Shown one piece after another: positions 11,560 through 22,265 of a DNA stretch of 64,000 bases. The notes below the pieces were generated by a model, which worked only from the letters and a program-made list of their open reading frames with translations, ran no database searches and was not told the DNA's origin. The position numbers were made by a program, and so were the translations under genes. Origin of the DNA: Aphrophora alni (taxonomy: Eukaryota > Arthropoda > Insecta > Hemiptera > Aphrophoridae); NCBI GenBank assembly GCA_963513935.1, contig OY740765.1, positions 71,024,253-71,088,252 of the forward strand, read 5' to 3'. The first letter of the stretch is position 1, and each line of letters begins with the position of its first letter.

Positions 11560-12292
11560 AATGCCTCTCCCCCGCAGGGGGTGCAGACTAGTTGTACCAA
11601 ATAAGAGGGGGTTGGTGTCCCTAACGGGCCCAGTCAAAGACTCACAACTCACAAACTATCATTTACATAGGCATACACACAGTTCACCTATATACAATAT
11701 CTTACATTCATCTTTACTTAGGGTTCATATCACAGGGGAGTGCAGACTATCTCCAACTATTGAGAGGATTTACCATCCCTCGCAGAACCCGAGCTATACA
11801 GGAGTGGGGCAATAAAACAACTTCTCCAAATATAAACACACATACAACACTCATACTTATTTTACAATTCGTAGAGGCTGTTATCCTTCATGATTCACTG
11901 GGGATACATAAACACTCCTCATTCATATATAGGGATTAGTTTTTTAGACCTTGCAGAGCCGTAGCGCGTCTGGGAGTGTTTACCAAATCAAAGCGTGACA
12001 TTCTTTGAATCTAGTAAGCTGATGTGAACTTGCTCTACCGGACATATTGGCAGTTTCTGTTCAGTAGCCAGCCACTACAGCCCTTGGTTAGGAAGTGTTC
12101 GCGATGGGGGAGGTGTCGGATCCTCCCTCTCCAGTTGCGGGTTTTAACTGATGCCCATCCTATCTGGTGAAGAGGATACTCTGGGCCAGAGTTCTGGGAT
12201 TTGGATATGATCAAAAGTGATCCAAGGGTGTACTACCCTTTCCCATAATCTCATCTGCAACCTCCTAACATGATGCGCTGGTTAATTCTTTT
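11560..12292 (+). mobile_element. 5' untranslated region of Jockey/I-like LINE
   Basis: This segment is markedly richer in G and C than its surroundings and leads directly into LINE ORF1 at 12293. It has no open frame of its own. Its position and composition suit the 5' untranslated region with internal promoter of a Jockey/I-group LINE. The left boundary near 11560 is judged from the composition change only; no target duplication was found. Confidence 0.5.
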
Positions 12293-12631
12293 ATGGCCTC
12301 TACTAAAAAAAAGATCAAACTGGGAAGTGATAAGAGACTACTTTCGGCATCGTCCGAAGAGTCTGTTTGTGAAAACAAAAAGCAAAATTTGGACATAAGG
12401 AACCTGGAACCTGCTCCTAGATTCCTTATTGTCCATAACAGTGCTGAAGTGTCAGATCTGTCTAACATCTCACCCTTTGTGATTAATAAAGCAATAACTG
12501 GTGCTGCAGGAGTTATACGTTCCATTAGGAAACTCCGAAATGGAACTTTATTCATACAGACTGATTCCAATAAACAGTGTCCCTCTCTATTAAATGTGAA
12601 GTCCTTTTTTGATGTTGTTAACATGAACCGT
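12293..12631 (+). pseudogene. LINE ORF1 (gag-like), N-terminal segment
   Basis: The frame starts MASTKKKIKLGSDKR and contains PRFLIVHN, ISPFVINKAITGAAG and GTLFIQTDSNKQ, the pattern of the RRM-like region in the gag-type ORF1 of Jockey/I-group LINEs. It stops only because a MITE (12634-13209) entered at a TA dinucleotide within codon 12632-12634. If the MITE and one TA are ignored, the frame carries on at 13213 without a shift. The start at 12293 follows the untranslated region and has no competing upstream Met. Confidence 0.8.
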
Positions 12632-12633
12632 TA

Positions 12634-13209
12634 ACTGCAGAAAGGCAACTAGTCCAACATTTACACATTTTCCTTTTATTGATGTTTATAACTGATGTTT
12701 TTGAATTTCCTTCAAGAAAAGCATATACTTCGGTATTGCCCATTGACAAGAACTTGATGGAAGACCTCAAAAAAGTATGATTTATGTCCCTTAGGACAAG
12801 ATGGAGTTTTGGAATGCCATCACAAGAGAAAATAATGAATAAGAGCAAGTAGTCGAGTAGACAAACCCTTCAAAATGTCGAATATTGCTAATATTCGCAA
12901 AATACATGGATAAATAGATGTGGTTAATAAAAATTTGTTTAATATTTAAAAAATCTAGTTATTTGAGCCTTGAAACTAATTATGAAACCCAGTTTACTGC
13001 AAAAAGGGGACATGTCCACAACTTAAAAAAAATCCCCACCCTTTTGCCTTAGTTATTAAAAAATAAATATATATGTATTACAAGCAAGTATGACTGTATG
13101 TAAAAAATAAAAATTGGTGCAACATCATAAATGTTACAAAACTAGGTTTAGGAAGTTTTTTGTGTCTCCTGAAAAATTTCAAAGGTTGGACTAGTTGCCT
13201 TTCTGCAGT
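12634..13209. mobile_element. TA-flanked MITE inserted in LINE ORF1
   Basis: Terminal inverted repeats ACTGCAGAAAGGCAACTAGT (continuing CCAAC) at 12634 and its complement ending at 13209 match over 25 bases. A TA lies outside each end (12632-12633 and 13210-13211). The 576-bp body has no coding capacity. TA duplication and short perfect ends fit a non-autonomous element mobilised by a Tc1/mariner- or pogo-type transposase; the exact donor family is unknown. The minus frame at 12618-12848 is a by-product. Confidence 0.9.
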
Positions 13210-13212
13210 TAG

Positions 13213-14240
13213 CGATTCATGTGTGTTGAACCTCATAAAGGTTTGAATACATCTAAAGACTTAATTTCCTGCTGTGATCTATTGAATGATAGCACGGAAG
13301 AAATAAAGAATGAGTTGAAAAAGAAAGAAAATTAATAATGTTGAATGTATTTTCTGAACAGAAAAAGGCAAGAAATAACCAACCCGTTCTATAATATTAA
13401 CTTTTGGTACTCCAAATCTTTCAAAGCGAATCTAAATCTTCTTGCATGCTGGTTTCTACAGTCTAACTCTTTGATCTTACATTCCAAATCCAAAGCGTTG
13501 TTTCCGATGCCAAGGATTTGGACATGTAGCAACACTTGCTCTAAAGAGGAAGTATGTGGACAATATGGCATTAAAGGTCACAAAAGCAAAGGGTATAATA
13601 TGGAGGCTAAGTGTGATAATTGTGACGGTGACCATCCTGCACAGTCACAAAAATGGCCAAAATATAAAGTTGAGAAGGAAATTTTAGAAATAATGGCTAA
13701 AGAGAAACTTTCCTTTCCTGAAGGTAGGAAAGTATATAAACAAAGAACTGCTCTACCTCCAACCATAGGTAAATCATACGCAAATGTGTCATCTGCCCCA
13801 GTGCCGAATTCATGTTCATCATGCAATGAACTGGGTGAGATTTTTTGTATACTTACAGATCAAATAAAACAATCAATTGCAGTCCAAAGAAGTTCACCTG
13901 TTAATATCCCATCTAGTTCTAAAATTGACCTTCTTGCTAAATGAACTAAACCTATTACATCTAAGGCTAAATCTGTACCTTCGCCATAGAAAAACCTCAA
14001 ATTACCGACAACTTGACATCTCATTAAACAAAAATCTAAATCAGTATCTGTTCTTGCAAAATCTTTGTCTTTTGTAAAAAAACAAAATCAAAATACTGAA
14101 GTCAAGCCCAGTAGACCACTGGGTGTAACAACCATATCTCTAGATACCAAAAACAATGGAGGGGCTGGTTCTTCTAAACCCCTCCCAAAATCACCTCAGG
14201 CGTCTGCAAAGCCTTCAATACCTGACGTTCCAGTCATTTA
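13213..14240 (+). pseudogene. LINE ORF1, zinc-knuckle C-terminal part
   Basis: Across several frameshifts the sequence encodes VEPHKGLNTSKDLISCCDLL, STEEIKNELKK, NNVECIF, LTFGTPNLSKRI, then IPNPKRCFRCQGFGHVA, CGQYGIKGHKSKG and CDNCDGDHPAQSQKWPKY followed by KVEKEIL. This is the CCHC zinc-knuckle cluster of Jockey/I-group ORF1, which binds the element RNA. A Ser/Pro/Lys-rich tail continues to about 14240. Stops at 13338-13345, near 13942 and later show it is dead. Confidence 0.8.
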
Positions 14241-14401
14241 AGTTGGTATGGAGCTTGACCCTAAGAATTGCAAAACCAAACTAAAATTAAACCACCTAAT
14301 GGTTTTTCAAGTCAGGCAGGAGGTAATAATGATACAAGTTCAAACCTTTTTTGTTAACGAATCCATTATTATTATTATTATTTATATCTTAATCATAAAA
14401 T

Positions 14402-15205
14402 ATGGCCAGGAACTTAAACATGAATAGTGTGATACAATGGAACATTAATGGCATGAGAAGCCACATCAAAGTTCTTAAGGTTCTTGTACGTGAAACATCC
14501 CCTTTAATAATTTGTCTACAAGAGTAGTGATCATGCTCCTGTGAAGCTTACATTTTCTGACTTCTTGCACTGTAATGATCGTCTTCCAAGATGGATCGCA
14601 AAGCAAAATGGGAAAGTTTCAAAAATGAATTAGTATCACATATTTATAATAATTACGTTCCTATTACTGAAGCCGTACAGTCTTTTACAGAAGCACACCT
14701 TACAGCAGCGGACAAAACATTCCAAAATTTTTGACGAGACCACTATGTCCAACAGTTCTGTGGTGGAACAACGAATATAGTGACGCTTTCCATTTACATC
14801 GTAGAGTGCAAAGGAAGTTTAATCGCAGACGTACCTGTTAAAACTTCAAAAGGTATAAAATTCTTGAGCCCAAGCTCATTGAGTGTTTAGGCAGAGTAGG
14901 AAGGGATCATGGGCCCAGTACAATGGCACAATATCAAGAACCATACCCAAGTCAAAGGTGTGGAAGAAGTTACATTCTGTCTGTGGTCCTCCCTCTGCTC
15001 CCTTATTGGGACTTAAGCTGGGGAATGGAGCTTTGACTACAAATAACTATTAAATTGCCCAATTAATGTTTTGGGCTTATTATTCGCTATCTTTTCTTCA
15101 AATAATTCTTGCAGCAATGCTTTTGTTTTGTATAAAATACCTCAAGAAACAATACCTTTTACAGTAGGTCAGTCGGAAGATTCGCCATTAAATACTCCAT
15201 TTCCG
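14402..15205 (+). pseudogene. LINE ORF2: endonuclease start and RT-proximal linker, internally deleted
   Basis: ORF2 begins MARNLNMNSVIQWNINGMRS and runs to IICLQE, the N-terminal strand of the apurinic-like endonuclease (QWNINGM and the catalytic Glu of LQE). At about 14527 it jumps to SDHAPVKLTF, the C-terminal SDHxP motif of the same domain, so some 160 residues of endonuclease are missing. The linker follows, with frameshifts: WWNNEYSDAFHLHRR, KFNRRRT, KKLHSVCGPPSAPL and SSNNSCSNAFVLYK. The reverse transcriptase itself is absent because the LINE ends near 15205 where a piggyBac sequence takes over. Confidence 0.75.
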
Positions 15206-16590
15206 CATTCCATTTTCAAAACAGAAAACCTCGCCGTTATAAGATACATTTTTGATGGGTTCGTGGAAAGATGCCTTGAAAGCTACACTCCAGGTGAATA
15301 TCTGATGATCGATGAAATGCCGGAGGCATTTTGGGGAAAATGCAAGTTCAGGCAGTACATAAGTTCGAAACCCAATAAGTATGGGATAAAGATTTATGTT
15401 GTAGTTGATGTTCGAACATTCTATACATTTAAGATGAAAGTCTATTCTGGCAAACAGCCCTTAAGGCCACATAAAGTAGAAAATAATGCCTGTAGTGTTG
15501 AATAAAGACTTTTGGAACCGATTGCCGCCCATGGTAGAAATGTAACCATGTATAATTATTTTACCTCAATTTCCTTAGCCAATGACTTGTACATCAACGA
15601 AAAATGACAATGATGAGCATTATTAGCCAACTTCCCCGGATTTTAAAAAATATATAAGGTAGGTCGATGTGTACTACTGTTTTTAGATACAAGTCTCCTC
15701 CTAATCAAACTCTCCTTGTGTCATACGTCCTAAAAAAAGTCCTTTTAATGTCTACATTTCATTGTGAAGGTGTAATCGATCCTGAAACTGGAGATGGTTG
15801 TAAACCTTTTACACTCCTACAAAAGGGGGTGTGGACGTAGTTGACCGCATGAAAAAGGAATACTCTGAAAAAAGAGTGAGCAACCGTTGCCCAATGACTG
15901 AGTTTTATGGATTATTAAATTTGAGCACCATCAATAGCCAAATAATATTCAGTGCAAATACATCCAATATGGTGCTAAGAAGAAAGTATATTGCTGATCT
16001 TTCAAGACAACTGGCAACCGCTCACTTGATAAGAAGGTCATCTATTGAATGTTTACCATTGACATTGAAAGGATCTATCAGGAAAATCGTTGGACTACAA
16101 TCCAGACAAATTACAATTCAGGTTAAGTTTTGAACAATATTATATGTAAGTATTTATTTTAAATAATGATAAAAATACAGTATTATTTTCTATTAACTTT
16201 TGTACACAGGAGCAATATAAGTAACCGAGAATTTAGACATGTATTTTTCTCTCAAGGCAGCAAGAAATGTTAATATCATAGAAAAATTATAAATAAATTT
16301 GATATATATATAAAATTCAAATTACGAAACATATGTTGTATATGATATTTCAGACAGTAATATAATATTTAGAAAAGCATTTTGAACTAAAATAAAAATA
16401 ATTAATTACAGGACCTCCAGAAAAAGCCTAACTGTGGTTGCTGACATTTATGAAAAAATCGTTTTACACATCATAAATGCAGTGAATGTAACAATGCTAT
16501 ATACAAAGAACATACAGGTTTCTCAAGACTTGTTTGTGTGGAGTGTACTCAACAAACAATAGAAAGTGGAGACAAAGCACTGATTTAAGT
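15206..16590 (+). pseudogene. piggyBac transposase relic with possible intron
   Basis: Recognisable blocks in order are ENLAVIRYIFDGFVERC, YLMIDEMPEAFWGKCKFRQY, NKYGIKIYVVVD, GRNVTMYNYFTS, VIDPETGDGCKPFTLL, GVDVVDRMKKEYS, FYGLLNLSTINSQII, LSRQLATAHLIRRSS and a Cys/His-rich tail HHKCSECNNAIYKEH then CVECTQQ. These are the catalytic core and the C-terminal zinc-binding domain of a piggyBac (PGBD4-like) transposase. The first Asp (IDE) and third Asp (GVDVVD) remain, but the second, expected in M-D-N, is Tyr. Frameshifts lie near 15505 and 15815, and stops in the Cys-rich tail. There is no TTAA end at the left junction; the open frame 15071-15505 runs from LINE into piggyBac. Confidence 0.9.
16122..16411 (+). 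other. Candidate spliceosomal intron in the piggyBac gene
   Basis: The core frame ends RQITIQ at a CAG|GTTAAGT boundary, and the Cys-rich tail resumes after TTACAG|GACCTCCAG. Removing 290 bases joins Q to DLQKKPNCGC in the same phase. The interior is AT-rich and lacks coding features. A GT-AG insertion of unrelated DNA cannot be excluded. Confidence 0.45.
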
Positions 16591-16879
16591 AATGAGAGAC
16601 TAATATTATCGTAATATATGTGTATTTCATGGATGTAAATATAATGGATTTTTTATATAACAATGTTACATCATATTAATATTTTATCGTTAGTTTTTTT
16701 ATTTAATAAACCTTATTATAATTTATACAATTTTATAAATTTATAATTTCTATAAAATATTGTTTGTAATATTGCAATGAAAGTAAAAAAACATTATTTG
16801 TCAGATAAATTTTATTTTTACTGGTATTTAATAGGTACTTAAAGTGGCAATCAAAACTGTTAGATTTTTTCTATATGAG

Positions 16880-17165
16880 TGACCATATGTGAAATATATT
16901 TCGTGCGACTTCTCCTGGGTTAATGTGCCTTTGTCAACCAATTTGGTTTGCACTATCGTCAATGTTTCTTGCATTGGAATTATTGGTGTACATGTTGGTA
17001 ATGTCGAATGATACTAAATTTTGGTTATATTTTATTTTCACGGATTTTATTTTCTCTATTAGATCTAAAGTATTTTTGACGCTGCAGTTGTTTCTCAATT
17101 CAATGTTTTGTCTTATTTCTTTATATAAATATTTGGGTATTTTTTATGACAGTGAAGTTGTGAAC
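16880..17165 (-). pseudogene. Penelope-like reverse transcriptase, central part, inverted
   Basis: The minus strand encodes IPKYLYKEIRQNIELRNNCS, then VKNTLDLIEKIKSVKI, then NLVSFDITNMYTN and, after a one-base insertion, IPMQETLTIVQTKLV. The S-F-D-I-T-N-x-Y-T-N-I-P run is motif A of a Penelope-like reverse transcriptase with its first catalytic Asp. It continues the protein sequence that ends on the opposite strand at 17440. The plus frame at 16923-17168 is only its antisense shadow. Confidence 0.8.
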
Positions 17166-17169
17166 TGAG

Positions 17170-17440
17170 TTGGATTACAACCATAAAGTAATCAACCTCA
17201 TCACTGATAATAAGATTGATACTTTAGATAAGGACCCTGCATTCCACTCTGAAATGAAACAGCAATTAAATTGTTGCATGCACTTATTCAGTAATACTTA
17301 TACCAGACATCTAAAACAAATTGAACTTTCGGCCCCCCGACTAAAAGTATTACCAAAAGTTCACAAACCAAACATGCCTATAAGACCACTTGTTAACTTC
17401 ACAACTTCACCGTCATACAAAATAGCCAAATATTTGAATA
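17170..17440 (+). pseudogene. Penelope-like reverse transcriptase, N-terminal part
   Basis: The plus strand encodes DYNHKVINLITDNKI, LDKDPAFHSEM, then LKVLPKVHKPNMPIRPLVNF and TTSPSYKIAKYLN. This is the conserved block just before motif A of Penelope-like reverse transcriptases (L-P-K-x-H-K-P-x-x-P-x-R-P-x-V). It breaks off at AKYLN, where the minus-strand piece at 16880-17165 begins PKYLYKEI. The two pieces are adjacent parts of one gene lying head to head. To the right the sequence changes into a hAT transposase. Confidence 0.85.
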
Positions 17441-18573
17441 TTAAATATTCACACTCTTAGAATTTGGTAGTTAATGATTCTACAAAATCATCAAAAGATG
17501 CAGTTCCATACTTTGGTCAGTGCAAGCAATTTATATTTTTTTTAGTAGTTCTACACACATTGGGCTGTGTTGAAAAAACATCTTCAAAAAGAACTCACAC
17601 TCAAACCTTTAAGCCAAACAAGGGGGGGGGAGTAGAATTGAAGCTATTAAACCATTTAGATTTGCCTTAAGAGAAATTTATGATGCATTATTTGAAATCA
17701 GTCAAGACTTGTCCTATGATTCTGATTCTAGACATGAAGCTGAAGGTTTAACTAAAAAAATGAAAACATTTCAATTTTCATGTTGTATAATAATTTGGTA
17801 CAAAACAATAAAGCTGGTAAATTTTGCCAGTAAATTATTACAGAATGCATCTATTGATATGTCTGAAACTAAAAAGTTAAAAAAAAAAATTGATTATTTA
17901 AAATTGAAGCATATGGATGGATTTAAAGATATTCTTAAAGAGGCAGCTGTACTTGAAAACTTGACTTTGAACTGATATTTAAAATCGTTACCATTTGCTG
18001 TCAAAGAAAATGTAAACAGTTTGTGTATGCAGCTTTAGATGTTCTCATCATTAATCCAACAGAGAGATTTACAATCAAGTGTTTCATATAATTTTGGTTA
18101 CAGCTGCAAATTCTCTTGAAGAACGATTTGAACAACTAAATAACCAATATGATGTTTTTCAAATTTTATATGACAGGTGTATAACGAATAATACATTTTC
18201 CAAAGAAGATCTTTTAAAACATTGCAATGAAATGCAATTACCTTTGAACTACCAAAACGATTCTAACATTGATGGGTTGCAGTATATGAAGAATTGCAAA
18301 CTCTATAGTTGCTCCAAAACCATCTCCAATTAATGTATTAGAATTGATCACCAAACATAATTTTTGAATGCCAAATATAGCTATTGCATTGATAATCTTA
18401 TTGACTATTCCAGTTTTAGTAGCCTCCGGGGGACAAAGCTATTAAAAGAAAAAAATATTTTAGGTACACCATGTTTATCTGGTTTAGCACTAATTGTTAC
18501 TGAAAGGAATATTTTTTCTAATGTAGACATAACTCACACAATAAGAAATTTTGTCAAAAATGCAGGAAAATAA
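17441..18573 (+). pseudogene. hAT transposase (ZMYM/TTF-type) C-terminal half
   Basis: Landmarks across frameshifts are NLVVNDSTKSS, FFSSSTHWAVLKKHL, LTLKPLSQTR, RIEAIKPFRFALREIYDALF, RHEAEGLTKKMKTFQFSCC, KLLQNASIDMSETKKL, GFKDILKEAAVL, SLEERFEQLNNQYDVF, LLKHCNEMQLPL and the ending TERNIFSNVDITHTIRNFV then KNAGK. This order matches the RNase H-like core remainder and C-terminal dimerisation region of hAT transposases fused to TTF/ZMYM-type zinc fingers. The N-terminal half is absent. The left junction at about 17441 abuts the Penelope-like fragment. A G-run at 17627-17635 disrupts the region before RIEA. Related to, but distinct from, the copy at 47704-50716. Confidence 0.85.
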
Positions 18574-18815
18574 AATTAATGTAAATTTTGTAACTCATTG
18601 CTAAATATGTAATATAGTAATAATGTTTGTTTGTTTATTTATTTAATGAAATAATTAGGATTCTTAAAAATATAATATAAAAAATGAACAATTTAAAAAA
18701 TTAAAAATTATTTATCCCCTCTGTGATTACTCCTGAACTCATCAGTAGGATGAGAACAATTGCTATTCTAAATGTGAATCTGAAATTATGCATCTCTATT
18801 TATAAATTTTATTTC

Positions 18816-18844
18816 AATAAAAAGTTAAATAAATAGCTTTCAAC

Positions 18845-18872
<28 letters not shown>
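18816..18872 (+). terminator. AATAAA signal followed by a 28-base poly(A) tract
   Basis: AATAAA at 18816-18821 lies 24 bases before an uninterrupted run of A from 18845 to 18872. This is the spacing of a cleavage signal and a reverse-transcribed tail, and it lies about 270 bases beyond the hAT stop at 18573. No flanking target duplication could be matched, so retrotransposition is only suggested. Confidence 0.4.
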
Positions 18873-18875
<3 letters not shown>

Positions 18876-20165
18876 AAATAGAAAAGTCATTCAATGAAAA
18901 TTTAATTTCAATAAGAAAATATACTATTATTATTAATTTTAAAAAAATATAAGCATATACAAGTGTGCCAAATAAAATTTTTGCTTGGAGCGTTAAAATA
19001 CGTGAGCCGGCCATGTACATACATGTTTAAAGTACATGTTCAATATACATCTATATGTATAGTATACTAAAATATTCATTTTTATCTTTTGATATATATA
19101 TATATATATATAGGTTTGTTTATATAATAATTGCAACTGAGGGCATCGGTTTAGATACATATGTCTTAGGTGTAAACAACAGTAGCATACATTTCACTTA
19201 AGGAAAAATAGCGAACCTCCCTATGTAATAGTTAAAACAGTGGAAAGCTTTCCAAAATAAGTATGTGTAAATAATATAGTTTTGTCGTGTATATTTATTA
19301 TTGTATTTAAAGTGATATCCTGTTAGCACCATAGAATAAATAGGTAAAAAAATACAGTATATAAACCAACTGTACAATTAACTGGTACTTCATTATAATT
19401 CAACCCCAAATTGTCACTTACAACAAAAAAAGGCTTTCTAAGTGCTTTCCTAAAATTATTCACTGAACTCCCTTCCTCCCCCTACTAAAATTATATTGAA
19501 AAAAAAATATATATATAAAAAATAATCTCTAATATGGTTTTTCAAATCTCTTAAGGCAAGCGATCAAATATAAATTTAGGTGGCACAGCTGCCCAACTAA
19601 TAAAACAGTATAACTAAAAATATATACAAAAGTTAGTTTATCATCATTATTATATTAACCCTAACCAAAATAGACACTTGAGCCTCAAAATGATAGACAT
19701 ATTTCAGCTATGTTGTAGAAATATTTTTTTGAATTCATAAAATACTAAACATAATTACAGACATAATATTGTATAATATCAAAATGTTAAGAAATCTCTA
19801 TAGAACTCTTTAATATTTAAATAAAATGGATTTTAAAGTTTGGTTTGGAAATTTGTAATTAATTTACCAAGTTTTATAAAAAAAGACACAATTAACCTAA
19901 TTACAATTAAAAGGTATGTAAAACGTACTCAAGGTTTTATTAAATCAGAATATATACAGTTATTTTCCAGATAAAAAAAATTAAAATCATATATGTAATG
20001 CACCCATAAGTGATATGCATGTTTGCCTGTACACAAACAGATTTTGTCAAAATCATAAAACACTGAAAATAAATTCTACATATATTGTTTTATATACCAA
20101 TCAAATTAGAAAACTTTCCTGAATATTGTTAAGTACAAATAAAAGTTAAGTTGTAAAGACACTAA
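18873..20165. other. AT-rich spacer
   Basis: No gene or element is recognised. A short TA run sits at 19092-19112, and CATGTACATACATG with neighbouring ACATGT words forms a small palindromic patch at 19013-19045. Confidence 0.5.
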
Positions 20166-20385
20166 AAAAAGAAGATCATCATTGCTTTATCAAAAAAAAT
20201 GAAAAAATAACATAAAATAAAAACACATAGTCCTCGAATACTCTAATAGGCCTAGTCTCAGAGCTGGAAGAGAAAGGGATCTAACCCAAGAATATACAAA
20301 AAAAAGTGTAGATCCAGCAAGGATCTTTCAGTTTGCCACGCCCGTACTCACAAAGTGAGTTCCCAAGGAGAGAAAAAAGAAAGAA
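20165..20385 (+). repeat. Dispersed repeat family R2, copy 1
   Basis: The copy shares ATCATCATTGCTTTATC, CCTCGAATACTCTAATAG, GTGTAGATCCAGCA, TTTGCCACGCCCGTACTCAC and AGTGAGTTCC in order with copies at 25405-25655 and 26025-26280. Length and lack of coding capacity suggest a SINE or MITE. No A/B box pair is convincing. Confidence 0.6.
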
Positions 20386-21069
20386 AAGCAGATTATAAAG
20401 AAATACGAAAGTGAATTCAAGAAGTGAATAATTTTTACAAAAGTATTATTTTTAACAAAATATTATAAAAAATTAAAAATCACCCTACCTCTACAATTTT
20501 AGCTATCCAATGGTAATAATATATATTTAATATCTATCAGGCATAAAGGCGCTTCATAATAAGTTATGGTCTCTATCACTCTTGGAATAGAAATTTTAAA
20601 CACGTTCTTTGCTGATATCACTGCTAGGGTTAAAATCTATGAATATTGATTTATAAAAAATCGTCATTGACGCAGTAGGGGTAGAATTATTAACAAAACA
20701 TCCAAAATCACAATACGTTTTATAAATAATTTAAAAACCAAACTGTGTAAAAACCACTACAATATAGTTATTTTAAGTAACTAAAAAGGACAAAACAAGT
20801 AAATATGCTATGATTTTTAACTTTTTCAAAAGAGTTACATAGTATTTAATAAAATATTTAAAAAATAATTAATTATTCATTTACCATACAGAATAGTTTA
20901 TCTTCTACCTTATGTATAAAACCAAATTAAAATATATTATAATAATTGAATGCGAATCTCAGTTCATAAAATGTCAACAATTACAGTTGTGTGTCTATTT
21001 TCCTGAATAAAAAAATTTATATATTTTCAGGTGTTGAAACAATTTATAAATTAGTAAAAGGTTTTATTG

Positions 21070-21240
21070 AATGAAGTTGGGCGCCTTTTTGTATTGTATT
21101 AATTACAAAAAATAGATAAGGAAAAAAAAATTTTAAACTAATATTGAATACTACTATGTCTTGGGTCGTGAATTCTTTAGAAAAAGTGTACTAAATAGAG
21201 TATTGGATAAAAGAATGGAAGTCTTTTTTATTCTGAAATG
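21070..21240 (+). repeat. LTR-like repeat R3, plus copy
   Basis: AGTTGGGCGCC at 21076, TAATATTGAATACTA, then GGGTCGTGAATTCTTT and AGTGTACTAAAT and GGAAGTCTTT appear in the same order on the minus strand at 63025-62885. The TGTTGGGCGCCA-like start of the other copy resembles the left edge of insect LTRs, so a solo LTR or fragment is possible. Confidence 0.5.
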
Positions 21241-22014
21241 CACATAATTTTATTAAGTCAAATTATTAGAATATGTAAACACATACTATATAAAACCAAA
21301 TTCCTGTAAATATTATTTTATATTAATACATCCTATACATATATTATATTTTATTTAAAAATCATCTAAAGGAAAATTTTATTTTATTGAATTTAAACTT
21401 TAGTTGCAACTTGTTATCTAAAATGAATTTAAAAAGGCTTTTTATTTAAAAAAATAATTTATAATAGTCTTGAATTACTATGAAAGTAATTAATCTCTCA
21501 GAAGTTTTAACATCTTAACAATATTTTAAAAAACAACATATTACGCTTTACATAAGAAGACATCAAATGACAAGTTCAAAATTCAAGTATTAAACAAATT
21601 TATAAGTTATAAAAAAATCATATTTTTATTATATATAAATTTCAGTTTATATGTGCTTTACCAAACACGTGTACTATTTTTGAAATAAACTCTTTATTTG
21701 AAAATCACATCCTCTCCTTATTGTAGCTGCATGACGTGGTTTCATCACTATCACTCCAACCATTATTGAAATTTAATTTTTTTAATCCACATTTCTTATT
21801 AACAAAAACATCAATTGTTCATATTGTGAAAATAATAATTAAATGTTCAAATTGTTATATTCTAGATAAAACGCAAAATAAAACTTAGTCTTTATATCCG
21901 TACTTTCCGGGTAACATACATTTGCTAAATGAACAAAATTAATAAGTCTAATATTTTAACTCTAAACGTTCATAATTGATTCTAACGTGATTAAATCTTT
22001 ATCATATTACATTA

Positions 22015-22265
22015 TTTATCAAAACAGTTCATAACTATTGAAGAAAACACTTTAAATATTACTTTGTCTTTGTTCACAATCGAACACGATTACATAAGCA
22101 ATACGCTCTCACTTTTTAAATTCTTTTCAGTTTAAATGTTCGTTTTCTAGATTCAAACGTAACTGAATTATTCACCTTTTAACATTTTTTACTAAAGCAG
22201 TTCATTATTGTTAAAGAAAACACTTTTATTTCCACTTTTTCTTTGTTAGAGAGTGGACACGACTG
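22015..22265. repeat. Two-copy tandem duplication, about 174-bp period
   Basis: AAACAGTTCATAACTATTGA followed by AGAAAACACTTT and CTTTGTCTTTGTT, CGAACACGATT (from 22022) is repeated as AAAGCAGTTCATTATTGTTA, AGAAAACACTTT, TTTTTCTTTGTT, TGGACACGACT (from 22195). Between them lie related words such as AACGTGATT / AACGTAACT. It is old and moderately diverged. Confidence 0.55.

Noticed and set aside
11319..11815. Overlapping frames on both strands
   Set aside because: They lie at the edge and within the LINE 5' untranslated region and have no conserved motif.
16923..17168. 81-residue plus-strand frame with a hydrophobic look
   Set aside because: Antisense shadow of the Penelope-like reverse transcriptase piece on the minus strand.
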